From NCBI GenBank assembly GCA_037127255.1, contig JBANSL010000002.1:8352001-8416000 (forward strand): a DNA stretch of 64,000 bases, read 5' to 3'. Positions 45,471-56,945 of this stretch are shown here, one piece after another. The first letter of the stretch is position 1, and each line of letters starts with the position of its first letter. The notes beneath the pieces are model-generated. The model had not been told where the DNA came from. It did no database searches and saw only the letters and a program-made list of their open reading frames with translations. The DNA is from Persicaria tinctoria (lineage: Eukaryota > Streptophyta > Magnoliopsida > Caryophyllales > Polygonaceae). The position numbers and the translations under genes are program-made.

Positions 45471-47006
45471 ATGCAAAAGGAACTAGATGCTTTGGCATCT
45501 AATCATACTTGGGAACTGACCTCCCTTCCAAATGGCAAGAAGGCCATTGGATCCAAGTGGGTTTATAAAGTGAAATATAATCCTGATGGGTACGTAGAAA
45601 GGCTTAAGGCAAGGCTTGTTGCCAAGGGTTATAACCAAGTCAAAGATAAGGACTATAAACACACATTCTCACCTGTGGCCAAGCTTGCCACTGTTCGAGC
45701 TATACTGGCTATTGCAACTGCTAAGGATTGGAATTTGCATCAATTAGATGTAAATAATGCTTTTCTACATGGTTTTTTGGATGAAGAGGTATATATGATA
45801 CCCCCTCCTGGCCTTAAGGTTCCACAAGGACAGGTTTGTAAGCTCACAAGATCATTATATGGGCTTAAACAAGCAAGTAGGCAATGGAATTTTGAGTTGA
45901 CAAAATTCCTGGTTAAATTGGGCTATATTCAGTCTAAGCATGACTGTTCTTTGTTTGTTAAAGTCCAAGGTTCCTGTATGACTGTTGCTTTAGTTTATGT
46001 AGATGACATGTTGATCATAGGAAACTCTGATTCTGAAATTCTATCTACCAAAGCTGCTTTGCATGAAACTTTCACCATTAATGACTTAGGTGTTGCTCGA
46101 TATTTTCTGGGAATGGAAATATCTAGGAGCTCAGCTGGAATTCTATTGAATCAGAGAAAGTTTGTTCTTGATATTCTGAAGGATGCAGATATGATCAGTT
46201 GTAAACCTACAGATTTTCCTATGCAACATGGTGCAAGATTGACTGTTGATGGTGATGATGTCTTTCAGGATCCTGAGAAATACAGGCGTATTGTGGGAAG
46301 GTTGCTCTATCTAACACTGACCAGGCCTGATATCTCCTTTACAGTTCAACAGTTGAGCCAATTCCTTCAGCATCCATTGGTTTCTCACTGGAATTGTGTT
46401 CAGTACTTGCTAAGATACTTAAAAGGAAGTTTTAATTTCTCTCTTTTCTATCCTGCTACTTCTCCAATGGTTGTATCTGCTTACAATGATGCAGATTGGG
46501 CTAAGTGTACCTTCACTAGTCGTTCCTTATCTGGCTATTGTGTTTTTCTTGGGTCTTCTCTTGTGTCTTGGAAGACAAAGAAGCAAAGAGTGGTCTCTAA
46601 GTCATCCACAGAAAGTGAATATCGAGCTATGTCCTATGCCACAAGTGAGCTTATTTGCCTTACTGGCTTATTGAAGGATCTGCACATTGAAGTTCCTCTT
46701 CCAATCAAGCTTTTTTGTGACAATAAAGATGCCCAACACTTGGCTGCTAACCCTGTGTTTCATGAGAAAACCAAACACATAAGGGTGGACTGTCATTTCA
46801 TTCGAGAGCTTATCCAAGATGGCTTCTTACAGACCTCACATGTGCCTACAACACTGCAGACAGCTGATATATTCACTAAGGCATTGGGTGCTGCTCAACA
46901 TAGGTTTCTATGCTCCAAGCTTGGTCTTGTCATTCCCGGGAATAAGAGGGACATTTCTGTAATTGAGGTTAGAAGGTTGTTAGGTTGGTTGTTAGACGTC
47001 TGTTAG
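45471..47006 (+). CDS. copia reverse transcriptase and RNase H (5'-truncated, otherwise open)
   Basis: This is the C-terminal part of a copia polyprotein, which copies element RNA into DNA. Blocks in order: MQKELDALASNHTWELTSLP, GSKWVYKVKYNPDG, RLVAKGYNQ, FSPVAKLATVRAILAIA, HQLDVNNAFLHGFLDEEVYM, SLYGLKQASRQW, the catalytic YVDDMLIIG, GRLLYLTLTRPDISF, and the RNase H part with DADWAKC, KSSTESEYRAM, KLFCDNKDA and HIRVDCHFIRE. The frame runs uninterrupted to the stop at 47004-47006. The usual LDVNNAFLHG reads DVKTAFLNG in many relatives. The first ATG is internal to the original polyprotein, so no natural start exists. Strand transfer or integration cannot be supported by this piece alone. Confidence 0.93.
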   Translation: MQKELDALASNHTWELTSLPNGKKAIGSKWVYKVKYNPDGYVERLKARLVAKGYNQVKDKDYKHTFSPVAKLATVRAILAIATAKDWNLHQLDVNNAFLHGFLDEEVYMIPPPGLKVPQGQVCKLTRSLYGLKQASRQWNFELTKFLVKLGYIQSKHDCSLFVKVQGSCMTVALVYVDDMLIIGNSDSEILSTKAALHETFTINDLGVARYFLGMEISRSSAGILLNQRKFVLDILKDADMISCKPTDFPMQHGARLTVDGDDVFQDPEKYRRIVGRLLYLTLTRPDISFTVQQLSQFLQHPLVSHWNCVQYLLRYLKGSFNFSLFYPATSPMVVSAYNDADWAKCTFTSRSLSGYCVFLGSSLVSWKTKKQRVVSKSSTESEYRAMSYATSELICLTGLLKDLHIEVPLPIKLFCDNKDAQHLAANPVFHEKTKHIRVDCHFIRELIQDGFLQTSHVPTTLQTADIFTKALGAAQHRFLCSKLGLVIPGNKRDISVIEVRRLLGWLLDVC

Positions 47007-47132
47007 TGGGAAGGAGTATAAATTGAGGTTCCTTGCTGTAACAGATCACTTCTTGATGAATCAGTTTGTTCCAGTTTCTTCTTGATAGCTCAATCATGGT
47101 TATTCTCCATTGATTCCGAGCTCAGTTCAACA
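46978..47132 (+). repeat. possible copia 3' LTR
   Basis: Bounded by TGTTAG and TTCAACA, preceded by a purine tract, with TATAAATTGAGG inside. With no second LTR to compare, the boundaries are a guess. Confidence 0.35.
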
Positions 47133-48559
47133 CATTTCTTCAGTTTTAAATGTTATTAATTTTATCTCTTCAAAATAAATATAGAGAATTTTCTTTTTGT
47201 ATGTTATTTTTCATGAGTAAATGTCATTGGGTGTCACTTCACATCTATATTTAATGTGAAGTGTTAAGATATACAGTATAGTTTTTTTGACATTGCTATA
47301 AATATATACGCAATAAAACTTTCATCTCTATTCCAATTTTCTATTTTAATTTTAGAGATGAATTTGTTGAAATGATAAAACTCTTATATTTCTAAAACCC
47401 TCTATTTTTTTAATATAAAATAGTGCAGTTGTTTGAAATGCTATAAAAAATAAATTGATATATGCATGCTACCGTCAGGGACATAACTAAAGGTGGACTG
47501 GGGTCCGCTACAGCCCACTCCATTTTTTAAAAAAATAGGTAAAAGAAAAGAAAAATTAATAATAATGATATATTTTTTATTAGAATAAAAGTTTTGTTAA
47601 TAAAAAATATTAATATGCGAAAATTTTAATCTATTCAACACATTCAAATTTTATTGTCTGGTTTCGTGTCTGAGTACATAAAGTGATAAAGGTGGGTGTG
47701 ACTTTGTTTTTTTAATTTTTTTATATTTTTTTAGCAAGAGTGACTTTGTTTTGGATCCTAAACACTATTAATGATCCCAATTACTCCATATCATTAACTG
47801 GAAAACAAATCTATTAGTATTTGTTTTCATTATCCTCACAATAAATTAATATTAAATTAAAAATATATATATAAAAAAAAAACAGAAATGGGTAAGGATT
47901 AAGCTTTAAATAAAAGATTTAATTAAGATCTAATCATGCTCACCAAAAAAAAAAATTAAGATCTAATCATGGATCCCATTGGAGCTAGGATGTCCTATTT
48001 GGCATAGGGTGAGGCCGTGGATAGTGAGGGCGGTTGCCACGTTAACTCTTTCGTATGCATAATTCCAAATATGGCCGACACCCTCTCTTAGCTTCTTCGT
48101 ATCCATCTTTTTCTTATTTCTTATCTATGTCGCCTCTATCTCTCTCTATGGCGGGAAGGGCATGTGTTAGTTTGTGGGTGCCACGTAGCTCTTGATGTGG
48201 GCCACCCTGCTGACGTATGCATGCGATTCGCCGACGTGGACCAGTTACGTTTCCTCTACGCCTTCTCCATCTCTTTGTTTTCTCTCGCATTTTTGGGGCC
48301 TACCATTATATACCAATATTCCATAGCATTTCATTTTCTTTGTGGTTGGAATTATATGGGAAAATACGAACCATATTCCTCGTGACTGTTTCAATTGCCT
48401 GATTGGATTCGATACTCTATACTCGAAATCATGAGTTTATTAGTGGCTTCGATATGCCACGTAGCTTCTTTTTTTTGGGTTGAGTAATTGAATTTTTAAT
48501 ATAAAGAATTTAAGTCTATCAATGGATTATATTCTCTAGTAAGAAACTCCATTAATTTT
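47133..48559. other. gene-free DNA
   Basis: I see no supportable gene. A GC-richer patch at 47980-48300 carries short frames without recognisable similarity. Confidence 0.35.
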
Positions 48560-48950
48560 TAGGGTTGTTTTTCGAGTCGAACGAGTTGAGTATTACTTGT
48601 TCATATTCAGTTAATTTAGGATATGAACGAGTTCGAGCCGAGCCTAAATTTTGACTCGAGCTTAAAAATGTGCTCATACTCGACTCGTTTAGGAAATGAA
48701 CGAGCTCGATCCGAGCTTTTTCCGAGCTTTATGTAGTTCTACTTGTTCATTACACAGTAACTTAAGGGAAGTTTTAGAAATTCCATAAAATTCGAGCTAT
48801 TCAAGCTTAATTTGAACGAGTCAAGCTTTGAACTGAGCTTAAAAATGTGCTCGTACTCGGGTCGTTTAGAAAATAAACGAGCTCGAGCCGAGTTTTATCT
48901 AGTAGAATACGAGTCGAATTCGAGCTACTCGTGTTCACATAACACCCCTA
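48560..48950. mobile_element. hAT-like MITE
   Basis: The ends TAGGGTTGT and ACACCCCTA and the many sub-terminal CGAGCTCG / CGAGTCGA motifs in both directions resemble plant hAT MITEs. No matching 8-bp duplication was found, so the boundaries may be off by a few bases. Confidence 0.6.
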
Positions 48951-49145
48951 CGTACCAATCTTGCATGTGTATTCGACTTGATTAGCACATGATATGCTTG
49001 GACGTGTGATCCCTACACAATATGGTCCGTTGAAATTGCTAAGTTTAATTAAAAAGTTAAAAACTATATAAAATATTGTTTTCTGATATAATATCTTATA
49101 ATAAAACAAAATTACGTACCAACTTTGTAATTTTATGTTTGCTTA

Positions 49146-49226
49146 AAGTCTTAGGCGGTTATCCGTCTGCTGGCTCGTTGGCCTTCGAGATTCAGTTATG
49201 GTTGACCTCGAATTTTTTTCTAATAA
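49146..49226 (+). mobile_element. LINE-type 3' end remnant
   Basis: The motif GACCTCGAATTTTTTTCTAATAAAA resembles the 3' ends at 9830, 27015 and 32530. Very short and without a clear duplication. Confidence 0.4.
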
Positions 49227-49673
49227 AATAAATTATAAAATTACGTAAAAAATAATATTTCATATTGTTTTTATTTCTTAAAAAAATGTATTGAAATTTA
49301 TTATTATTTTGTGTTTCAGATGGGTCAATAATTAAGAAACTATATTTCATATTGTTTTTCTATAAAATATTATTTTTTAATTAATTTTTTTAATAATTTC
49401 ATACTTGGTAGTCATACGTATAAACTTATAAAAACAAATTCATTAAAAATAAAATTTTGTATATAATTTTTACCTTTTTAAAATACATACAGAAAGGTGA
49501 AATGACTTTTATTTTGAAACATAAGAGTATTTTTTTTTATTTCATAAACTATAAAATCTCTATTCTAGCTAGTTATAGATAATAAATGTCATGTATGTAC
49601 TAAAAGCCGTAACCATGGAAATTGTACCATGCCTTCGATCAGATCAAAAAAATAAATTTGTATCATATATATA

Positions 49674-49933
49674 CTCCCTCCGTTAAGAAAAATATGTCGT
49701 TTTATGAGTAAAATCTTGTTAAGAAAAACTTGTCGTTTTAGGTATTTTGGTGTTCACCTTCCAAAATTACCCTTGTCATGATTTGATGTTTGTTAGTTGT
49801 AGTTTTCAATAAAGTGGAAAAGTAAAGTAATAATTAGGGGTATAATTTATAAGTGTATTTTTATTTGATTTTATTTGCTTTCTTAAATAATGTGTAAATG
49901 TCTAAAACGACATGTTTTGATTAACGGAGGGAT
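49674..49933. mobile_element. Stowaway MITE (diverged)
   Basis: The left end is CTCCCTCCGTTAAG after TA and the right end TTAACGGAGGGAT. Inner sequences GTCGTTTTA and AAAACGACA mirror each other. Confidence 0.85.
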
Positions 49934-50489
49934 TATTAATTAGGGTTTGAAAATTGCAAAAAATCATAATTGCAAAAGTTAGGTTATGAATAGAGACTTG
50001 GGGATGGGGCGATAATATGAGGAGGTCGGTGGATGATGTATGGACTGTTTGCGTGTGACTGCGACTTCTTGTATTCTTGTCTGACGTGGACAATTTTTTA
50101 TTTTATTTTTCGACTGATTTATTTTATTTTCTTTGTTTATACTTTATATAGTGGCTCAAATACTGCACAAGCGTCAAATCTACAAATTCAAGCGAATATA
50201 TGTATAAAATTTGAATTAAATCATATTATTATTTTTATTGGAAGGATAAGAACAATTGAATAGAGAATGGAATTAGGGCTATTGATTTATAAGTTTTTGA
50301 CTTATGCCAATATTATATTTATGTCGCCTTCATTAATAGGAAACGTCCATATTCAAAAAAAAAAAAAAAAAAATCCCACAATATGTCGGTGGGGTAGTTG
50401 CTTGCTTGCTTCTACTAGCGGGTAACTTAGTTCAGGGTTACACGTGGCCCCTTCCTATTTGACATCCCTTAAGCTTTCCATATTCTTGT

Positions 50490-51496
50490 GGACAACTCTA
50501 CACATACACCAAGTGTGGGATTAAAATTCTACACCACCAATAGATTATTGCCACTTGTCCTTTTAAAGAAAAAAAATTAATTAATAATTACAAATAAAAA
50601 TAAAAATGTAAACGAAATTTTCTGCCAAAAAAATGTAAACTCAATTAAAAACCTCCAAAATTTGAATTTGTAACCGTTGCAAGTAAGTTTACAGATTTTT
50701 TTTTTTTTTGATTCAAAGTAAATTTACAGATTTTGATTTTGATTTTTGGCTACAAACCATTCCATTACTAAAATATTTTTCATGTCTTTCTATATTATAA
50801 ATTTTAGAAATAAGATTAGTTGTTTTTATTTAACATTTTAAATCGTTATTATTTACATTAGTAAATTTATCAATATTTTATAATTAAGGAAATTTTTAAT
50901 ATAAATAATACGTAATGTATTTTATGAATAAATAAATGTATCAATTATAGATCGAGTAAAATATAAATTAATTATTTTAGGTTGTAGTGTTTTTCAAACT
51001 AAACGATTATAAATTATATGTAGAAATCAACCTAATTAACTAAGACAATAGTATGAACCGGCTAAGTTTAGACTATAATATGAACCGAATGTTAGAAAGT
51101 TTTGTTATTTATGTATGTAGGAGTTAATATATTATTTCTTACGAAAAAATATTTGACTATATTGTTTCAAAAAAATCATCAAATTATTTTCAAATATATA
51201 ATACAGTATATAAATTATGAAATATATATGTTTTAGCATCTGAAAAAGTAGTCGATTATGAATGAATGCTAAAAATAATTATTTTATACTTAATAGGATT
51301 TAATTTTTGTTATTTAGAAAGTAGTGGGTAGTTATTCAAATTTTTTTTTATTGGAAGTTACTTAATTTTAAGATTTATTTTTTCCAATTTAAATAAAATT
51401 GGGTGGTTATTTTTAAAAAACAATTGTACACATGTCACTCTCTAATTCGTAGTGTATACTTTAAAACATACACCTAGTGTATGTGTATCACCCTCC
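50490..51496. mobile_element. MULE-type non-autonomous element with 9-bp TSD
   Basis: A perfect 9-bp duplication TATTCTTGT (50481-50489 and 51497-51505) flanks a 1007-bp AT-rich unit. The ends share an imperfect inverted repeat (CTACACATACACCAAGTGT against ACACCTAGTGTATGTGTATC). No protein is encoded. Confidence 0.75.
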
Positions 51497-51589
51497 TATT
51501 CTTGTACGTTCATTTCAACCGTTTGTGGCGCCGATGAGAATTTGTTCAACGCTTTAATTAAATTTTTGGGTAAATGTTGAATTGCTCGC

Positions 51590-51906
51590 TTATAGTTTCG
51601 TAATAAAATAATGGTCCCTTTAGGGTTTTCACACTTCTTAAGAAACATAAAATTAGAAAGTGAAATAGTTAAAAATTTAGTAAATAAATAACGTGGGAAA
51701 AAAATAGATCAGACCAATGAAAAAAAAAATAGTATGAGAAGTTTGAGTATTACGTAGTAATAGAATATCTTGGAAATCAAATACAATTAATGAGAGAAAT
51801 TGATAAAATTAGAAATTTTTGTCATTAATTAGGTTCAAAGGGATAAATATTTTGTTACAAGAAAAAATAGCCAAAAGGACATTTATTTCGTTACGGATGG
51901 ATGGAG
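51590..51906. mobile_element. decayed Stowaway-like MITE
   Basis: The right end TTTCGTTACGGATGGATGGAGTA resembles a Stowaway terminus, and the left TTTCGTAATAAAATAATGGTCC mirrors its inner part. The outer left end is eroded. Confidence 0.45.
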
Positions 51907-52601
51907 TATATTATTATTCCAACGTAGCAATGTTTTTTCCTCGCGTCGGATTTACATTGTGTGATCAAACCTCATGGTAAAGTGAAGAGGAAAATCTCCC
52001 TTGAGTGTAGAGGAAAAACAGAAGTGGTACAAACTAAAGCCTACAGCAAACAGATTTTCGAAAACTTGCGGAAAAAAAAAAAGCAAAAAATATCCCAATA
52101 AAGACGTTCTTCAGTAATATCATTATGGCTTGTGAAATCATGTGCGGTAATAACGTCAAACCAAATACGACGAGTAGTGGGGTCTTGGGTTAAGTCTTGG
52201 CCATAAATAATTTCAAGTCCTCCTAGCCACTTTCCTATTGCAATAACTCTTGCTAATTAAGAAGAATGCCCACAATGTGGCAATTCTTTCCAAAAGGTAA
52301 TGAGTTACTCCTATAGCACGTCCTTGTAGAGTATCGATGAGATCTGTGGACTGATTCGAGTGATTTGACATCGAGTTTTTTTTAGTGATCGAGATTCTAT
52401 TTTTAAAAGTTTATATTTCGTAGAGGATGACATAGAATGATGAATGAGGGGGTTTGATCTAGGATGACCCCTTTTGCACATGCTTCCTTAGCTTGAGACA
52501 TGTATTTTTATAACTAGGTTACGTTCATCTATAGATTTACCTATTCAAAAAGAGGTTAGAATAACCAAGAGTTACAATGTGATAACAAGGATTAGTTGAA
52601 T

Positions 52602-53768
52602 CAGGGCCGTCCAATCAATTTCGGAGGCCCTGTGCAAATATAAAAATGAGGCCTTCAATATTACCGTAAGCAAGTGTTCAAATTTTATTAAAACACGAAA
52701 TTAGTTTTCATAAGTTTAATTTTTATTTTAAACTAAAAAGATAATTGTTGAGATTTTTACAATCAAATTTTCATATTTATGTCATAGGATATATGATAAA
52801 TATTAATAGTATCATCTTACAATTTTAGAATATGAATCACCATTCTCTACTATGGTTTACGTGAAACACCAAGAATTGTTAAATAAATAAATACAGATAA
52901 TTAAGTAAATATGTTGAATATAATCAAATTATTTATCCTTGAAAAAGATTAGGGAAATTAAATTTTATGTATTTCCTACAATTATTTACATTACAATCTT
53001 AGATCTTCTAAATATGTGTCAAATATATCTTTAATAATTTAAGCAATTTTTTTCTTATAACATTGAAATTACTTTATTGGATGGAAATCAATAACTTACA
53101 AGCTATTTGATTTGATTTAATAAATATAAATATTATTTTAGTGTTGAAAATAAAAAAAACAAATTGAAATAAATAAAAAAAGAAAGAGATAAGAAAAAGA
53201 GGGAAAAAACACAGAAAAAAAAAAGAAAAGAAAAAAAACAAATATAAAATGACTTTATTGGATGGAAATTAATAAGTTACAAGCTGTATCTGATTTTATT
53301 TAATAAATATAAAATATTATTTAAGTATTGAAAAAAAAAACAAATTGAAATAAATAAACACAGAAAAAGATAAGGAAAAAGGAAAAAGGGAAAAAAACAT
53401 AGAAAAAGGGGGAACAAAAAAAAACAAATCTGTTGAAAAAAAAAACAATCAAACCTTGGGAATAAAAAGGCCAAATTGAAATGAATAAAGAAAGAAAAAA
53501 GAAAAAAGAAATAAAAAAAAGAGAAGAAAGAAACACGGACGAAAAAAAAAAAAAAGCAACAGAAGGGCGAGAGGAGAATCGAACTCGAGACAATTAACCA
53601 TGTTTAAAAGGTAGCACTTCTGCATTACCGCCAGGCCACACGCAAACTGATGTTTCTTTTAACAAGATAATTAATTATAATAAGACATAAGTTCTAAATA
53701 TTTTGAGGCCCCGAAAATTTGGAGGTCTGGGCGGTCGCCCTTCTCGCCCTTGCTAATGGCCGGCCCTG
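52602..53768. mobile_element. hAT-type non-autonomous element with 8-bp TSD
   Basis: The ends CAGGGCCGTCC and GGCCGGCCCTG are flanked by a perfect 8-bp duplication AGTTGAAT (52594-52601 and 53769-53776). The interior is A-rich with two related segments (about 53068-53220 and 53240-53400) and a tRNA-like SINE piece at its right. No transposase. Confidence 0.9.
53530..53645 (-). mobile_element. tRNA-like SINE head inside the hAT element
   Basis: On the minus strand GGCCTGGCGGTAATGC (A-box-like) is followed about 40 bases later by GAGTTCGATTCTCC (B-box), with a poly-A-like run downstream (T run in that orientation, 53538-53555). It resembles a tRNA-derived SINE or a captured tRNA relic. Confidence 0.55.
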
Positions 53769-53821
53769 AGTTGAATAAAGCGCATGGAAAAAACATATAT
53801 ATAATTCTAATTATAAATGTT

Positions 53822-54015
53822 TTTTTTCTTTTTTTATGACGAGGAATTCACCTTTCGATGGTAAACCCGGATATATAACTTAGTCGTCAAGAGTCACCCA
53901 GGTAAACCATACGTAGAGAGTAAGACAAACCTTAAATGGGACGGATACAGAAATCGAACCCGAGACCTCCTTGCGACTCGCTTGCTTGCCACTAGGCCGC
54001 CCCCGATTGGGACTA
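53822..54015 (-). mobile_element. tRNA-derived SINE
   Basis: On the minus strand GGCGGCCTAGTGGCAAGC and GGGTTCGATTTC form the A/B box pair. The tail ends CCTCGTCATAAAAAA. The element at 32716-32965 has the same organisation, so this looks like a second member of one family. Confidence 0.8.
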
Positions 54016-54211
54016 AACGCCTCCTATTTGATTTTTCAAAAAAAACATCAAAAGACCCTCTTTGAGCATACAACCTATAACCGCGGTCCCAAATGGACCC
54101 GGACTCCCAATCCATACAACTCAAATATTTTCTTTACAAAACCTATTGGGCCTTTGTGGGCTATTATTAATGCATAGAACGTGGGCTCTAAAAGTTATTA
54201 CAGCCCATAAA

Positions 54212-54838
54212 GGCGAAATCGAGTATATACCCATGAAAACTTTATCAATTAGGTATATACCCATCAAAACTTCAAAATTGTTTATATAACCATCAAATCA
54301 TTTAAATTTTGTTTGATTGTCCATAATATATTTGATCAAATATTATTTAGTGAAAATTAGATTAAAATTTAATTATATACTAAACTTAAATAATTAAATT
54401 TTTTATCACTTTATAATTATTGGATAGAAAATATAATTAAAATTTTAATATAAAATTTAAATATCAACGTAATTATAATTATATTTTTATCCAATTATTT
54501 TATTTTGAATATCACGTTTCATGTATAAGTTCAAAATAATTAAGTTATAAAAATGATCATAAACCATAGGAGAGAAATAAAATACATTTTTTTTTAATGT
54601 AAAATCACATCAAATTAAAAAAAATTGAAATTGAAATTAATGTCTCATTTTAATAATTATTTGAAAGATAACTAATTTTGATATTTAAATCATTTTTACA
54701 TTCAATAGTATGAATTAAATATATGATGAACAATTAAACAAAATATAAATTATTTAATGGGTATATAAACAATTTTGAAGTTTTGAAGGGTATATACCCA
54801 ATTAATAAAGTTTTCATGGGTATATACCTGATTTCGCC
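54212..54838. mobile_element. fold-back MITE with ~100-bp TIRs
   Basis: The left arm GGCGAAATCGAGTATATACC is mirrored at the right end, and the match continues for about 100 bases (GGGTATATACCC, CAAAACTTCAAAATTGTTTA). Long inverted repeats suggest a MULE-type MITE, but I could not find a matching 9-bp duplication. Interior AT-rich. Confidence 0.8.
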
Positions 54839-55554
54839 AAACATGGCGAACATAAACCATGGAACTTAGGTAATTTTCGCACCAGCGCCAATTTGTTTTA
54901 AAAAATTGCTTCTCTATTATTATTTCTATATAAATAATTCTAAAATATATAATCTCGATTATTACTTTTAAAGATTAAGGATTTAGGAAATTACATTGTC
55001 TATTTAAAGATGAAGTAAAATTTTATTGTTGAAACACAGAGAGGTGGTGGACTTTTGGGCGAATAATGGGTGAAAAATACCCATAATCTTTTCATCACCC
55101 GCACCCGTACCACCAGTCACCCACTAGAGTGGGTTTTCGCCCTCAAATTAAATGTGGATAGACGCTGAAAATCTAGACACTGAGAAAAGACATGTAAGGA
55201 TGTTTTCAACATAAGAGCATCAATCAAAGATTCAGAGGTGAAGCTCAAGAAAGGGGGGCAAGCTCTGATTAATATAATGGAAAAGGGACAATCAAATAAG
55301 AATTTGTTAAATCAATTTAGAATGAAACTCTGTACCTTCTTTCATTCCTTTTGTTGAACCATTCCTAACTATTCCATTTCCTTATCAGTTCCAATCTTTC
55401 ATATCTTTTACCCATTCAAATCCTGTCCCTTCATTTTTATCAAACAAAAGAGATCCTCTCCTACAAGAAACTGTCAGAAAAACAAGAAATGATATACATT
55501 TACTTCATAACCAAAACCATTCAAGGATAACAAATTTTACAACTTGGCTAGGAA

Positions 55555-56945
55555 ATGTCTGGATGGCGAGTGGCTCTACCGGTAGCAGCATCCGCTGCTA
55601 TCCTCATATTTGTTGTGATCGCAATAATCGTTCGAAGCTGTTATGATTTCTCCAAACAAGGCACAAGGGTCACAGAAGCAACTATCGCAGCAACAGCTCA
55701 AAACAATTGGATAATGGAGGGCCAAAGATCTAAGAGAGTTTCAAAGATTCTCTTTCGACGAGGAAATTCCGCTAAGCCTTTGTTCAGTTGGGCTGATCAT
55801 CCATCCTTGATCGCAGACGCCGTGGAGAATGGATGGTCAAGATTTGCCTTAACCAACAGCTCGTCTCCTCCATCTCAGGTGGAGACGAGCTGGGAGTTGA
55901 GAGAAGGATCAATTGATTTTATTCAGAAGATATGGATGAACTCAGGTTTGAAGAAATTCAGCTTTAATTTGTCGTCTTCCATGGCTGCAAAATCGGCAGT
56001 TAGGACTGCTCTTCCCTTGCCCGGGCCTAGACTCGGAAACTCCCCTTCATTCCCTCAAGTTGCCTATTTTGAGATCACTGTTTTATCGGTTTCGTATTGC
56101 CTCAATGATAAAGGCAAGGCCGAAGGGGAGAATATGAAACTGATTGGGAATTCGGATTCCGTAAGTGCAAATGACTCATCCGGAGAGCTCAAGCTTGGAG
56201 GCAGTAGAAGAGAAAGAGTAGATGTGGTTATGTCTGTGGGGCTAACTTCTTCAAGTGTTGTCCCTCTCAAGCTTCCGGGGAGCTACCGCGGCTCCATTGG
56301 ATTCAACTCGGATGGCTCTGTCAATCTTGATGGTAACTTATGATGGACCTCATTTACATTTACACATCATTTCTTGGATCATGGGTTTTTGTTTGTCTCT
56401 TTTGATCAGGAATCAGATTGGCTTATGGATCTGAAAAGAGGGATTGGGGAAAGGAAGAGAAGGTGATCGGATGTGGGTTCGATCCAAGGGAGAAGAAGGT
56501 GTTCTTCACGGTGGATTCCGAGCTTGTCCACGTGGCACATTGCAAGTCCGATGAGTTCGGAGCCCCACTCTATCCGGTCCTAGCAGCCAATGCAGAAATT
56601 ACAGTGCTTGTGAACCTTGGCCAATTCGGCTTTTCGTATGAGCCTGCAAATGCTATGAGGACTCCAAACCCGTGTTTCATGGGTCCACTTGGGGGTTCTC
56701 GTGCAGTGCTTGGGTATGAAGATAGCGGAGAGCTCTTCTCCATGGGGAGATTAGACGCGGGTTGGCGCGACTATTGCGCTCCCTATAGTAGCCCTAATAG
56801 CGATATCTATAGTTGGCATGGTACCGACAACGATAACAGCAGCCATAGCAGAAACAAAGGGAATGGCAACGGGGATGGGGACGAATCCGAAGCTGACTTG
56901 TTTGAAATAGTCCTAGATGTCAATGGCAAATCTCCCAATGTATAG
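55555..56945 (+). CDS. membrane-anchored SPRY (B30.2-like) domain protein, 2 exons, 437 aa
   Basis: Exons are 55555-56332 and 56410-56945, with a 77-bp GT-AG intron that splits a Gly codon (GG|A). Residues about 8-28 (LPVAASAAILIFVVIAIIVR) form one membrane segment near the N-terminus, so the protein is probably anchored with the rest on one face. The C-terminal half carries a SPRY fold: VAYFEITVLSV (about 169), GSYRGSIGFNSDG (about 242), the GCGFDPREKKVFFTVDSEL block and LYPVLAANAEITVLVNLGQF. SPRY domains bind other proteins; the partner here is unknown. The tail is acidic and Asn/Gly-rich. The first ATG lies just before the membrane segment, supporting the start. I do not recognise a named gene. 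Confidence 0.88.

Larger units (their letters stand above)
45140..47132 (+). mobile_element. Ty1/copia retrotransposon, 3' remnant
   Basis: Only the reverse transcriptase/RNase H end of a copia element remains; gag, protease and integrase are absent. A frameshifted linker (45200-45440) precedes the open frame. A polypurine-like AGAAGG is followed by TGTTAGG at 46978, a TATAAAT-type box and a terminus ...TTCAACA at about 47132, which may be the start and end of a short 3' LTR. No 5' LTR was found. Confidence 0.8.

Noticed and set aside
47980..48400. Possible small gene near 48.2 kb
   Set aside because: Short overlapping frames without motifs; a promoter-like patch cannot be distinguished from chance.
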